Under the pieces are notes generated by a model. That model saw nothing but the letters and a program-made list of their open reading frames with translations, searched no databases and was not told the DNA's origin. A DNA stretch of 14,838 nt from an uncultured Hungatella sp. (GTDB taxonomy: Bacteria; Bacillota; Clostridia; Lachnospirales; Lachnospiraceae): NCBI GenBank assembly GCA_910588325.1, contig CAJUPP010000079.1:1-14838 (forward strand). The letters run 5' to 3'. Of the stretch, positions 7,697 through 14,838 are shown in pieces (the first letter of the stretch is position 1; each line of letters opens with the position of its first letter). A program made the position numbers and the translations under genes.

Positions 7697-8533
7697 ATGC
7701 TGGACTATAATTTTTCTAATGATTTTTTCCGAAACATTGATGCCATGATTTACACCTGTGGCTTCGAAAACTGTACTCCCGGCCACAGTTATGGCCCTAT
7801 TATGCGCAACGGCTACCTGATTCACTATATTCTTGGCGGCACAGGAATCTACAAGGCCAGAGGAAAACTTTTTCGCCTGAAAGCAGGTGATGCCTTTCTC
7901 ATCTGCCCCGGCGAACTGATTTACTACGAGGCGGATATTCATACTCCATGGAGTTACACCTGGATTGGGATGCAGGGAATCAAGGTAAAAGGTTATCTGG
8001 AGCGAACCTCTTTTCCGGAAACGCTGGTAATTCACTACGGACAAGACGAACAGTTGAAAGCCTGCCATGAAAAAATGGCAGAGGCTGATAAACTGCCCCT
8101 GAACCGGGATTTAATCATGAACAGCATTATGTATGAATACCTGTTTCTTCTGGCCGGCAAATTTCCAGGCAGCCAGCTTGCTGTGAACGAAAAAAAATCA
8201 AACTATGTTGAAGAGGCACTGAGATACATCGAGGACCACTACTGCGACCCTGTCACCATCCAGGATATCGCCGATTACTTAAACATCAACCGTTCCTACC
8301 TGCACCGGATTTTCAAGTCCTTCGCCGGAGTGTCTATCCAAAATTACCTGCTGGACTACAGGATACGTCAGGCCTGTATCCTCTTAAAAAATACAGACCT
8401 GTCCATACGGGTTATCGCCCGTTTTGTAAGCTATATCGATCCGCTGTACTTTTCCAGAATTTTCCGACAAAAAATGGGAGTCAGCCCCAGTGAGTACCGG
8501 CAAAAATCCGCAGGCATCTCACTGACTCTTTAA
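7697..8533 (+). CDS. AraC-family transcriptional regulator
   Basis: 278 aa. The N-terminal half is a cupin-type sugar-sensing domain (AraC arabinose-binding type; GGTGIYKARGKLFRLKAGD at ~48-65, then PGELIYYEAD). The C-terminal ~100 residues hold two helix-turn-helices: 188-208 (IQDIADYLNINRSYLHRIFK) and 236-258, ending in the signature DPLYFSRIFRQKMGVSPSEY. In the second, the usual VGY is VSY. AGGAGG at 7678-7683 is 13 nt from the ATG, rather long; a CTG at 7691 would be better spaced. A weak possible promoter, TTGGCC-N18-TATGAT (7644-7673), lies within the PTS remnant. It is transcribed away from the PTS gene, the usual layout for a regulator and its sugar operon, so it probably controlled that operon in response to the transported sugar. 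Confidence 0.9.
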   Translation: MLDYNFSNDFFRNIDAMIYTCGFENCTPGHSYGPIMRNGYLIHYILGGTGIYKARGKLFRLKAGDAFLICPGELIYYEADIHTPWSYTWIGMQGIKVKGYLERTSFPETLVIHYGQDEQLKACHEKMAEADKLPLNRDLIMNSIMYEYLFLLAGKFPGSQLAVNEKKSNYVEEALRYIEDHYCDPVTIQDIADYLNINRSYLHRIFKSFAGVSIQNYLLDYRIRQACILLKNTDLSIRVIARFVSYIDPLYFSRIFRQKMGVSPSEYRQKSAGISLTL

Positions 8534-8571
8534 GCAGGCTATGTTCTGCTGTCTGCTTTTTGTGCTTTTTT
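8532..8571 (+). terminator. Probable terminator of the AraC-family gene
   Basis: AAGCAG (8532-8537, overlapping the stop codon) pairs with CTGCTT (8553-8558). It is followed by TTTTT and, after a few bases, TTTTTT. The stem is short (6 bp). It lies between two convergent genes. Confidence 0.5.
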
Positions 8572-8592
8572 ATATGCCTGTTTTCAGGATTT

Positions 8593-9843
8593 CTATTTTT
8601 TACGCACCCATTTTCCTCCAAACAAAGTTTTTTTGTACTTAGACAGTTCCTCCTTGGAATCCGGACGGTTTCCTGATTTCTGTAAATACTCCACTCCCTT
8701 TTTAATGTCTTCAGCCACTCCCAGCCCCTGGGCATAGATAACCCCCAGCATATAGTAGGTGTCCAGATTGGACCAGGTGACCTTCTCCAGAAATTCTCTG
8801 GCTTTTACATAATCCTTCTCCACTCCCCAGCCGTTAAAGTAGGCCTTTCCCAGGTATACCAGGCCCCATTTGCTCCCCTCGTCATAAGCTTTTGTAAGTA
8901 AATCCACACCCTTTTTATAATCCTGAGCCACGCCCTTTCCCTGAAAACACAGAGCACCCAGGCGATTGCAGCACCCTCCATTGTCCGGAATACCGTTCTC
9001 ATAACATTGTGCCGCATAATGTTCATCCTTTGGCACACCCTTGCCTTCTTCATAAGCCAGACCTACATAGAACCAGCTGTCTCTCTCCCCGCTGTCCGCC
9101 GCTTTCTTATGCCACATCAGGGCTTCTTCACTCTTTCCTGCCTCTTCCAGTTCCTTCGCATAAAGATACTGATGGGTAGGATAACCAAGCTCTGCCCCCA
9201 TCTTCCAGATACCTTCCGCCTTTTTTGGCTGAGGAGGAATCAGATCCTCATCTCCCTGCTGATAATAGCGGTTTAAGTTATTTCCCGCATAGTAGACTCC
9301 GCCCTGAAAGGCTTTCCAGAACCAGTCCTCACATTTGACAATGTTCTCTTTCAGATACTCTCTGAACGCCTCTACGCTGGAAAAGGAATCCCTGTCTTTT
9401 CCCTCTATTTCCAGAAAATCCCACCAGAAATACACGTTTCCTATGACATACTGACAGAATGGCTCCCCTTGATCCGCCTTCTCCAGAACAACATCAAACA
9501 CCTCTTTAAGACTGGCAAAAGGCATCCTGGCTTTGTCCGTATCTGACAGTTCTCCGCTTCGAAGGGCCAGAAGCACGCCGATGGCGCTTCCCTGCTCCAC
9601 CGATTTATGCATCAGACTTTCCGCCCTGTCATCATCCTCCGGAAATCCGTGGCCGCTCCACACATACTGATACCCACACAAACACCGTGCCAAAATACAG
9701 GAGGCATCCCCGTCCCCTGCCATCGAAGCCTGCTCCAAACGCCTGAAATTTTCCTGCCCCCGGCCTGTGGTTACATCATAGTAAATGTCTTTTAATGCCT
9801 GTTCTACCACATCACTGAAAAATCTCCCCATATTCTTTCCCAT
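8593..9843 (-). CDS. Sel1-like repeat protein
   Basis: 416 aa, cytosolic, with no signal peptide or membrane segment. The C-terminal part carries clear Sel1 (SEL1-like TPR) repeats, for example GLAYEEGKGVPKDEHYAAQC (261-280), LGALCFQGKGVAQDYKKG (~295-312), LGKAYFNGWGVEKDYVKA (331-348) and LGVIYAQGLGVAEDIKKG (366-383). The N-terminal half is a more divergent helical repeat region (ASMAGDGDASCILARCL, KSVEQGSAIGVLLAL). Such proteins are protein-protein scaffolds; no partner can be named. Start choice is open: the ATG at 9843 has AAAGGA directly adjacent to it, and a second ATG (residue 5, at 9831) has GGGAAAG close upstream. It appears monocistronic and converges on the AraC-family gene. Confidence 0.88.
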   Translation of the reverse strand: MGKNMGRFFSDVVEQALKDIYYDVTTGRGQENFRRLEQASMAGDGDASCILARCLCGYQYVWSGHGFPEDDDRAESLMHKSVEQGSAIGVLLALRSGELSDTDKARMPFASLKEVFDVVLEKADQGEPFCQYVIGNVYFWWDFLEIEGKDRDSFSSVEAFREYLKENIVKCEDWFWKAFQGGVYYAGNNLNRYYQQGDEDLIPPQPKKAEGIWKMGAELGYPTHQYLYAKELEEAGKSEEALMWHKKAADSGERDSWFYVGLAYEEGKGVPKDEHYAAQCYENGIPDNGGCCNRLGALCFQGKGVAQDYKKGVDLLTKAYDEGSKWGLVYLGKAYFNGWGVEKDYVKAREFLEKVTWSNLDTYYMLGVIYAQGLGVAEDIKKGVEYLQKSGNRPDSKEELSKYKKTLFGGKWVRKK

Positions 9844-10160
9844 TCCTTTCTCAATGTTTCGTTTCTAAGCCTTGCTGCACCCAACGGCGAAAAATCCCCC
9901 CGTCGAAATGTATATCCGGCTCATCTGATATACCTGAATTTTCCTAGTCATTATACCGCACCTAAACCTCTTTTGGTATCCGCATTTTACACAAAACATT
10001 TTAAATATCGGAATGCCCATTTCTGATTCCACTTCAATTTTCCATATACGGCAGCCGCCGTCCGTATAGAGACCTGCCTCACAGACTGCTCCTCCTCTTC
10101 TGCAAGGTCATTTTTTGTATCTGTTCCATTCTTCCGGTCATGTTTAAATCGTCCGATGGA
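9844..10160. other. Intergenic stretch with little recognisable content
   Basis: No convincing coding frame. Two things are visible. A perfect TATAAT occurs on the minus strand (9955-9950) without a good -35; it could be the -10 of the Sel1-repeat gene, with a long leader. An inverted repeat pairs TATACGG (10045-10051) with CCGTATA (10062-10068). Nothing else was recognised. Confidence 0.5.
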
Positions 10161-10400
10161 TTACCACATAGGGAAACTGCGCCCATAACATCCTGGGGTG
10201 TTACAAATTCCCGTCCAAAGGCCCATTGGGCGGCCTTTTAAAACAGGTTTGACAAAATCCAGCCGGTCATTTTCTCCGATGGACCTGGCCATGGCAAGTT
10301 TGCTTTCAAAATCCGGATAACCTAAGGTCATGGATATTTCTATCCCCGTATGCTTGACAAACCCTGCCAAATCTCTTAAACTTATTTCTATCTGAAGCAT
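10161..10400 (-). CDS. Doubtful small ORF of 79 aa, not recognised
   Basis: The translation has protein-like segments (GYPDFESKLAMARSIGENDR, GICNTPGCYGRS) but matches no family I recognise. The first ATG has no ribosome site; the preceding bases are pyrimidine-rich. An inverted repeat (AAAGGCC at 10217-10223 with GGCCTTT at 10232-10238) lies inside it. It could be the decayed 3' end of an oxidoreductase gene or simply noncoding. It is divergent from the flavin reductase-rubredoxin gene. Confidence 0.25.
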   Translation of the reverse strand: MLQIEISLRDLAGFVKHTGIEISMTLGYPDFESKLAMARSIGENDRLDFVKPVLKGRPMGLWTGICNTPGCYGRSFPMW

Positions 10401-10444
10401 ATGTAAACAGGAAAAACATAAATAAATGATGAAAAGGAGCAGCT

Positions 10445-11059
10445 ATGAATCCAAAAACCATGTTCAAATTAAGCTATGGACTGTTTGTCCTGACCTCCTG
10501 CTTTGAAGGCAGAAACAGCGGATGCATCATCAACACGGCAGGCCAGGTGACTGCGGAGCCCAACAGAATCAGCATCACTGTAAACAAATCGAACTTTACC
10601 CACGAACTTGTGATGAAGAGCAAAAAGTTCAACATTTCCATCCTCAGTGAGGAGGCAGGCTTTGACCTCTTTCGCCATTTTGGTTTTCAGTCTGGCCGTG
10701 ATACAGATAAGTTTGCTGATTTCAAAGACTGCAAAACCAGCGCCAATGGTCTTTACTATGTAACTGCAGGAACCAACGGCTATATAAGCGCTACAGTAGA
10801 ACAGACCGTGGATTTGGGAACCCATACTCTTTTCATCGCTTCCGTAGATGACATGGAGGTATTATCAGAAGCTATGTCCGCTACTTATACCTACTATCAA
10901 TCTTCCATAAAACCCAAACCGGAAAAACCGGCTGCCTCCGGCAAAACCACATGGCGATGCACTGTCTGCGGCTATATTTATGAAGGAGAGGATCTTCCAG
11001 CAGACTTTATCTGCCCTCTGTGCAAACACCCGGCTTCTGATTTTGAAAAAGTGTCATAA
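10445..11059 (+). CDS. Flavin reductase-like protein fused to a rubredoxin-type domain
   Basis: 204 aa. Residues 1-150 form an FMN-binding split-barrel flavin reductase domain, starting MFKLSYGLFVLTS and including GCIINTAGQVT, TVNKSNFTHE and SKKFNISILSEE, with the GFQSGRDTDKF motif. A Pro/Lys linker (~156-166) joins a C-terminal iron-binding domain with C172-x2-C175 and C190-x2-C193. The 14-residue distance between the Cys pairs is the short form found in rubrerythrins rather than the ~29 residues of ordinary rubredoxin. Related fusions (high-molecular-weight rubredoxin) pass electrons from NAD(P)H to flavodiiron proteins or peroxide/oxygen-reducing enzymes in anaerobes. A role in oxygen or NO defence is therefore likely but inferred. 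AAAGGAGC lies 6-8 nt before the ATG. It is monocistronic and converges with the MATE gene. Confidence 0.92.
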   Translation: MNPKTMFKLSYGLFVLTSCFEGRNSGCIINTAGQVTAEPNRISITVNKSNFTHELVMKSKKFNISILSEEAGFDLFRHFGFQSGRDTDKFADFKDCKTSANGLYYVTAGTNGYISATVEQTVDLGTHTLFIASVDDMEVLSEAMSATYTYYQSSIKPKPEKPAASGKTTWRCTVCGYIYEGEDLPADFICPLCKHPASDFEKVS

Positions 11060-11107
11060 TTCTGTCTGTCAGAGCCCCTTTCCTGTCCTTTTGCCCTCTC
11101 TTTCCGT

Positions 11108-12523
11108 TTACCTTCCTTTTCCCTTAATCTTATGCTGCCTTCTGAACTCCTCAATGGTGGACAGACCTACATCCGATACCGGTCTAATCCACTTTCCGGA
11201 ATACATGTGGCATTGCATAATTATAAAGCGAACAGGCTCATCCACATAGCACAGAGCAAATACAAGAAGGAACGGCGCGTGAAACCAATAATTAGCCCCA
11301 TAGACACAGGGCAGCACCATCAGGTACATAAATGTGATTTCCATAATCGAGCCAAAGGCCGCATCCCCGGCGGAGCGGTATGTATCATTCTGTGCCCAGT
11401 TGCCCATACGCATAAGAGCCGCTATACTGTAGATAAGCAGCATTCCCGTGCCGATCCGATAAGACTCGTCATGAAGTCCCATGGCATGGAGAAGAGGATT
11501 GTGGATTCCGATAATCATCAGACAGGCGATTCCGATAAAGCCGCTGCACAGATAGATAAGCCTTTTCGCCCTCTGAAATGCCACCTCATGGTTCCCAGCG
11601 CCTACCTCCTTGCCCACAAGGATGGTAGCCGCATTGGCAAAGCCGCTGAAAAAGGCGATCACAAGCCCCTCCAGAGTCCGAAACACCGCCACGGCCGCAA
11701 TGGCCTGTTCGCTCTGATGCCCCAGAACAATATTGATCATCATATTTCCCACACCGATGAGGACCTCATTGCAGAGAATAGGAAAACATTTCTGCAGATA
11801 CTGCCCCACAAAACTGCGGTTCCACCGGAAATGTCTGGAAAAGGCAAGGATAAACGGAATCTTCTTTTTCAGGATAAACACCAGAAGAACGCAGATATTT
11901 ACCATACCTGCCAGCACAGTTCCAAGTGCCGCCCCGGCCGCCCCCATTCTGGGCAGCCCCAACTTTCCGAAAATCAGAAGATAGTTAAAGAAACAATTGG
12001 CAAACACGGAAGCGATTCCGCCGTATAAGGGAATTTTTACCCGCTCAATGGAGCGCAGCAACGCACTCATAGCCATCGCCACAATCTGAAGGGGATAAGC
12101 GAAGCCTACAATCCGCAGATACGTAATGCCAATCTGCTGAATCTCCTTCTTATCCGTATAAATATTCATCACAAGCTCCGGAGCCAGGACAGCCAGACAG
12201 GCAAAAATAATTCCTACCGCCATCATAAACGAAAGAGTCAGTCCATAAGAACGGGTGATTCCATCCTCATCTCCTGCCCCCCAGTACTGGGAGAAAAACA
12301 TCATTCCGCCGCCTACAAACCCCCAGTATCCGGCAAACATCAGACTGGAAAACTGGGCGCACAGCCCCACTGCTCCCACTGTCTTCTCCCCGAGAGAGGC
12401 AAGCATCATGGTATCCACCATGCTTCCGGTAGTCGTCAGAAGATTCTGCAGCGCCACCGGTACCGCTATGACAGCGATACCTTTGATAAAGGAACTCCAA
12501 TTAAACTTTGATGTCTTTTTCAT
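11108..12523 (-). CDS. MATE-family multidrug/organic cation efflux pump
   Basis: 471 aa, the usual length for about 12 membrane helices in two MatE halves. The start is typical of the family (GIAVIAVPVALQNLLTTTGS, then MVDTMMLASLGEKTVGAVGL). The second half repeats the pattern (KCFPILCNEVLIGVGNMMIN through EQAIAAVAVFRTLEG). It would export drugs or metabolites in exchange for Na+ or H+. The substrate cannot be told. A ribosome site (AGAGAGG) precedes the ATG. It has its own near-consensus promoter. The C-terminal ~35 residues form a charged cytoplasmic tail. Confidence 0.93.
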   Translation of the reverse strand: MKKTSKFNWSSFIKGIAVIAVPVALQNLLTTTGSMVDTMMLASLGEKTVGAVGLCAQFSSLMFAGYWGFVGGGMMFFSQYWGAGDEDGITRSYGLTLSFMMAVGIIFACLAVLAPELVMNIYTDKKEIQQIGITYLRIVGFAYPLQIVAMAMSALLRSIERVKIPLYGGIASVFANCFFNYLLIFGKLGLPRMGAAGAALGTVLAGMVNICVLLVFILKKKIPFILAFSRHFRWNRSFVGQYLQKCFPILCNEVLIGVGNMMINIVLGHQSEQAIAAVAVFRTLEGLVIAFFSGFANAATILVGKEVGAGNHEVAFQRAKRLIYLCSGFIGIACLMIIGIHNPLLHAMGLHDESYRIGTGMLLIYSIAALMRMGNWAQNDTYRSAGDAAFGSIMEITFMYLMVLPCVYGANYWFHAPFLLVFALCYVDEPVRFIIMQCHMYSGKWIRPVSDVGLSTIEEFRRQHKIKGKGR

Positions 12524-12602
12524 ATGTCCTCTCTAAACCTCTCAATGGATCCATGATCCGGAAGTTTCTTTCCCATTTTATCGATTCATTCTTATAGAAA
12601 GC

Positions 12603-12631
12603 AGTATATTCAATATTTATCACGGTGTCAA
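12603..12631 (-). promoter_or_regulatory. Sigma-A promoter of the MATE gene
   Basis: A perfect TTGACA (12631-12626) and TATACT (12608-12603) are spaced by exactly 17 nt on the minus strand. The leader is about 70 nt. A small inverted repeat (CTGCC/GGCAG around 12641-12657) lies just upstream of the -35 and might be an operator. Confidence 0.75.
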
Positions 12632-12745
12632 GTTTTTCACGCTGCCTCCATGGCAGGTTCAACATCATTCTATTCTCGCTCCATAAGAAATACCATTCCG
12701 GAAAAATATATTTTTTATACTTTTTTAATACATTGTTTCTTGTAG

Positions 12746-13060
12746 ATGCCATATGGACATGATAAGCTGAAAGTAACAGAGCATATTTTGTGGGAAGATA
12801 AACCGCCGCTGAAACAATTTGCCCCTATCATTTGTACCAGCCTTTTATTTGAAGCAGTACAATTTATTTTCGCCATCGGAGCAAGTGATATTACAGATAT
12901 TATTACTAATTCCTTAGGCGGAATCATAGGCGTAATGGCTTCCATCAGCCTTTCAAAACTATCAGGGAAACATTGGATCAGGCTGATAAATATTATAAGT
13001 ACAATCGGATCCATCCTATTAACATTGCTTATTGCTGTTTTGCTTTTGGCTAATTTATAA
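12746..13060 (+). pseudogene. VanZ-like protein remnant, N-terminus missing
   Basis: At most 104 aa, whereas VanZ-family membrane proteins are usually 150-200. The second half of the family is clear: LLFEAVQFIFAIG followed by SDITDIITNSLGGIIG corresponds to the conserved E-x2-Q and D-I-x-D-x3-N-x-x-G-G positions, and one more membrane helix follows at the end. The ATG at 12746 has no ribosome site. It directly follows an in-frame TAG (12743-12745). The residues on either side of that stop (LIHCFL before, MPYG after) look like the usual LLFMPYG segment of VanZ, so the stop seems to break an older, longer frame. It is probably decayed. VanZ proteins are linked to low-level glycopeptide resistance or envelope functions. 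Confidence 0.6.
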
Positions 13061-13070
13061 TCCTGAAATT

Positions 13071-13116
13071 CCATGAAAAAGCCAAAAGCCATGAACCATT
13101 GTCCACGGCTTTCGGC
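13071..13116 (-). terminator. Terminator of the small helical-protein gene
   Basis: GCCAAAAGCC (13081-13090) pairs with GGCTTTCGGC (13107-13116) with one A/C mismatch. Read on the minus strand, the stem is followed by TTTTT. It also separates the convergent VanZ remnant. Confidence 0.7.
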
Positions 13117-13129
13117 CACTTTCGAATAT

Positions 13130-13564
13130 TCACAAAAATTTCCGCAAATCCTCCGCCAGCTTCTCTTCTATATCAATCAGCCTCTTGGCAATATCTTTTG
13201 ATTTCTTATCCGCCGCCGTATACTGATTCAAATATCGGTTCAGTGTCTTTACCCCCATATTGCAACCGTCTGTCATCAGACCGGCAATGGTTTTGTCCGA
13301 TTCATTCATAATCAGTTTTGCATTGGTCTTCATCCACGACATCCCCTTAGCTAAAGGAGCCGGCTCCTTTCCATCATCATGGTAATTGTCCAGAAGAGAC
13401 TCTATCTCCTTCATCAACTTCTCATGACTGTTTTTGCAGTCTGACAGGCTTTTTTTTAAACTGTCATCATGAATATAATCCATCACATTCTCCATGGATG
13501 CGATTCCCATTTTTGTACCTGCATCGCACTCCCTGAGAAGTTTCACCGTATCCTGTTCTGTCAT
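13130..13564 (-). CDS. Small helical protein, DUF2383/ferritin-like type
   Basis: 144 aa from the ATG at 13564, chosen because AAAGGAGA lies 10 nt before it. The frame is open further upstream, but that part is not protein-like. The protein is all alpha, starting TEQDTVKLLRECDAGTKMGI. It has four long helices and regularly spaced acidic and His residues (ECDAG, DCKNSHEKLMKE, DIEEKLAEDL), resembling the DUF2383/ferritin-like four-helix proteins common in Clostridia. No membrane segment or signal peptide is seen. It may bind metal or act in stress, but the function is unknown. It is divergent from the chemotaxis receptor gene. A TATAAT lies on the minus strand at 13636-13631, with no good -35. 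Confidence 0.8.
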   Translation of the reverse strand: MTEQDTVKLLRECDAGTKMGIASMENVMDYIHDDSLKKSLSDCKNSHEKLMKEIESLLDNYHDDGKEPAPLAKGMSWMKTNAKLIMNESDKTIAGLMTDGCNMGVKTLNRYLNQYTAADKKSKDIAKRLIDIEEKLAEDLRKFL

Positions 13565-13679
13565 AACATGTTCATCTCCTTTCGCTGTGCAAAATAAGTA
13601 TGCGTGATTTGTATATAAAGTATCCCTGGAATTATAATTTATTCGATTTTCTTTTGTATTCCTTTCCAGAAATTTCTTA

Positions 13680-13704
13680 TAAAATAGAAAATATATGCCG
13701 ATAT
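13680..13704 (+). promoter_or_regulatory. Sigma-D (FliA) type promoter of the chemotaxis receptor gene
   Basis: TAAA (13680-13683), a 14-nt spacer and CCGATAT (13698-13704) match the Bacillus sigma-D consensus TAAA-N14-16-CCGATAT exactly. The promoter lies ~75 nt before the receptor's start codon. Confidence 0.75.
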
Positions 13705-13712
13705 ATTTATAA

Positions 13713-13747
13713 AATGCCGTCAACTATTCTTTTTCACAGACGGCATT
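13713..13747 (+). repeat. 9-bp inverted repeat in the leader of the chemotaxis receptor
   Basis: AATGCCGTC (13713-13721) pairs perfectly with GACGGCATT (13739-13747) around a 17-nt loop. It lies a few bases after the expected transcription start. It may be an mRNA 5' hairpin that stabilises or regulates the message, or an operator. Confidence 0.6.
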
Positions 13748-13780
13748 ACGAACAATGAAAACCAAAAGGAGAACAAAGGT

Positions 13781-14838
13781 ATGATTAGCTACATAAAAAA
13801 TCTAAGAATCAGACTGAAGCTTTACATCCTAGTTGGAGTCGCACTGGTTGGCATGTTTATCATCGGCGGTATGTCTTTCTATCTTATGGGCCGGATGAAT
13901 GACATGACAAATGATATTTCCACAAGCTGGCTTCCCAGCATTGATACGGCAAGGGATTTGACCGCAACCCTTTCCAATATCCGTCTTAACGAATTAGGGT
14001 ATCTTACCGCAATTTCCGATGACGTAGAAACGTCCAGCCTTCAGTACCTTCAGCAGGAAAAAGAAGATATGGACACCCTTTTAGCCACCTATGAGGAACT
14101 GATTGACGATGATGAAAGAACTTTCTATAATAATGCCATAAATTTCTGGACTCAGTACAAGAGTGCGGATGAAGAGATGATGGCTTTAGCCGGGCAGGGC
14201 CTCACAGAAGATGCCCGTGCTATCCTGGAGGGCGAATGTGTATCTCTCTACAATTCTTTAAACAGCACCTTCAATGAGATTATTACTTACAATACCAACG
14301 GCAGCGAGGCAGCGACAGAGGAAAGCCTTTTCCTTTATAGGACCGCTATCCTTCTTATGGCGGCAGTGTTCATTGCCATAATCCTTGTGGGAGTCTTTTT
14401 CTCATTTGTCATTATCCGCCTGATTAAGACTCCTATTTCCGAAATCGAGAATGCCGCTTTGCAAATGGCAGAGGGCAATCTGGATGTGGATATTTCCTAT
14501 GTCTCGAAAGATGAGATGGGCGTTCTGGCTGAACAGGTGCGCAGATTAATCCATAAGCTTCAGCTTATTATTGATGATGAGAATAAATTCCTTGCCAAAA
14601 TGGCTGCCGGAGATCTGGTGGTGGATTCTATTTGTGAAGGAGAATATACCGGAAACTTTTCTCCGGTCCTTGTTTCTTTCCGAACCATTGCGGAAAATCT
14701 CAACGACACGATGCTGCAAATCAGCCAAAGCTCCTCTCAGGTTGCCAGCGGAGCCGAACAGGTCTCTGACGGAGCCCAGGCTCTTTCTCAAGGAGCTCCG
14801 GAACAGGCAAGCTCCGGGGAGGAACTTGCTGCCACCCT
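13781..14838 (+). CDS. Methyl-accepting chemotaxis protein, 3' end outside the window
   Basis: 352 codons are visible and the gene continues past the window edge. A short cytoplasmic start precedes membrane helix 1 (~14-36, YILVGVALVGMFIIGGMSF). Extracellular residues ~37-185 are a helical four-helix-bundle ligand domain (4HB_MCP type; ISTSWLPSIDTARDLTATLS). Membrane helix 2 is at ~187-214. A HAMP domain follows (~215-265; TPISEIENAALQMAEGNLDV), then a second HAMP-like segment (~268-310; KMAAGDLVVD). The methylation/coiled-coil region then starts (SSSQVASGAEQVSDGAQALS), with QGAPEQASSGEELAAT where QGATEQASSIEELSAT is usual. AAAGGAGA is the ribosome site. The sigma-D promoter ties it to flagellar motility. 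Confidence 0.93.
   Translation, partial: MISYIKNLRIRLKLYILVGVALVGMFIIGGMSFYLMGRMNDMTNDISTSWLPSIDTARDLTATLSNIRLNELGYLTAISDDVETSSLQYLQQEKEDMDTLLATYEELIDDDERTFYNNAINFWTQYKSADEEMMALAGQGLTEDARAILEGECVSLYNSLNSTFNEIITYNTNGSEAATEESLFLYRTAILLMAAVFIAIILVGVFFSFVIIRLIKTPISEIENAALQMAEGNLDVDISYVSKDEMGVLAEQVRRLIHKLQLIIDDENKFLAKMAAGDLVVDSICEGEYTGNFSPVLVSFRTIAENLNDTMLQISQSSSQVASGAEQVSDGAQALSQGAPEQASSGEELAAT

Noticed and set aside
7667..7710. Membrane-helix-like frame (WAVFILLCIIGALG) upstream of the PTS remnant, suggesting a frameshift instead of a deletion
   Set aside because: A stop lies 8 codons before it, and the DNA is the leader and start of the AraC-family gene. No further EIIC or EIIB sequence follows.
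12501..12752. 83-aa frame upstream of the MATE gene on the same strand
   Set aside because: It overlaps the MATE start, contains the MATE promoter, and has no protein-like pattern.
13565..13723. N-terminal 53-residue extension of the small helical protein
   Set aside because: The ribosome site lies before the internal ATG at 13564, and the extension is AT-rich intergenic sequence that includes the sigma-D promoter.
1..14838. CRISPR arrays, tRNA or rRNA genes, transposases
   Set aside because: No regularly spaced repeats, tRNA-like cloverleaf or transposase motifs were found on reading both strands. A tRNA scan could not be run.

Overview
The window looks like chromosomal DNA of a low-to-mid G+C gut-type Clostridia, most likely a motile member of the Lachnospiraceae. 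This rests on the types of genes present (ECF sigma with an extended anti-sigma, Cof phosphatase with a PTS gene, MATE pump, flavin reductase-rubredoxin, VanZ), on AGGAGG-type ribosome binding sites, and on a sigma-D (FliA) type promoter in front of a chemotaxis receptor. No rRNA, tRNA, CRISPR array or transposase was seen.

Left end (1-940): an AT-rich gene for a coiled-coil plus TIR-like/nucleosidase-like effector, probably an anti-phage protein. It lies next to the 3' end of guaA, a known insertion hotspot for integrative elements. An 11-bp-period direct repeat and a hairpin lie between the two. The left flank is therefore probably the end of a genomic island that continues out of the window.

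Core (938-6281): guaA with its own sigma-A promoter encodes an unusually short GMP synthase (430 aa) whose glutaminase domain is cut down and lacks the nucleophilic cysteine. Next to it is a ~120-bp block of three consecutive hairpins. Then come a translationally coupled ECF sigma / membrane anti-sigma pair, with a TGAAAC-N17-CGTC promoter that suggests autoregulation, a DUF3829-like lipoprotein, and a Cof-type HAD phosphatase.

Sugar locus (6278-8533): a PTS permease gene that keeps the C-terminal part of EIIC and the EIIA domain but has lost EIIB and the first part of EIIC. The break is within about 40 bp of the start of a divergent AraC-family regulator. The permease is almost certainly a 5'-deleted pseudogene, although it still overlaps the HAD gene by ATGA.

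Right part (8593-14838): a Sel1-repeat protein; a 600-bp, poorly coding stretch with one doubtful small ORF; a flavin reductase-rubredoxin fusion; a MATE efflux pump with a near-consensus promoter; a VanZ remnant; a small helical protein resembling DUF2383; and the 5' part of a methyl-accepting chemotaxis protein that runs off the window, preceded by a sigma-D promoter and a 9-bp inverted repeat in its leader.

The best candidates for something new are the TIR-like effector at the guaA site, the glutaminase-less GuaA and the triple-hairpin intergenic element. None of these can be proved new without searches.
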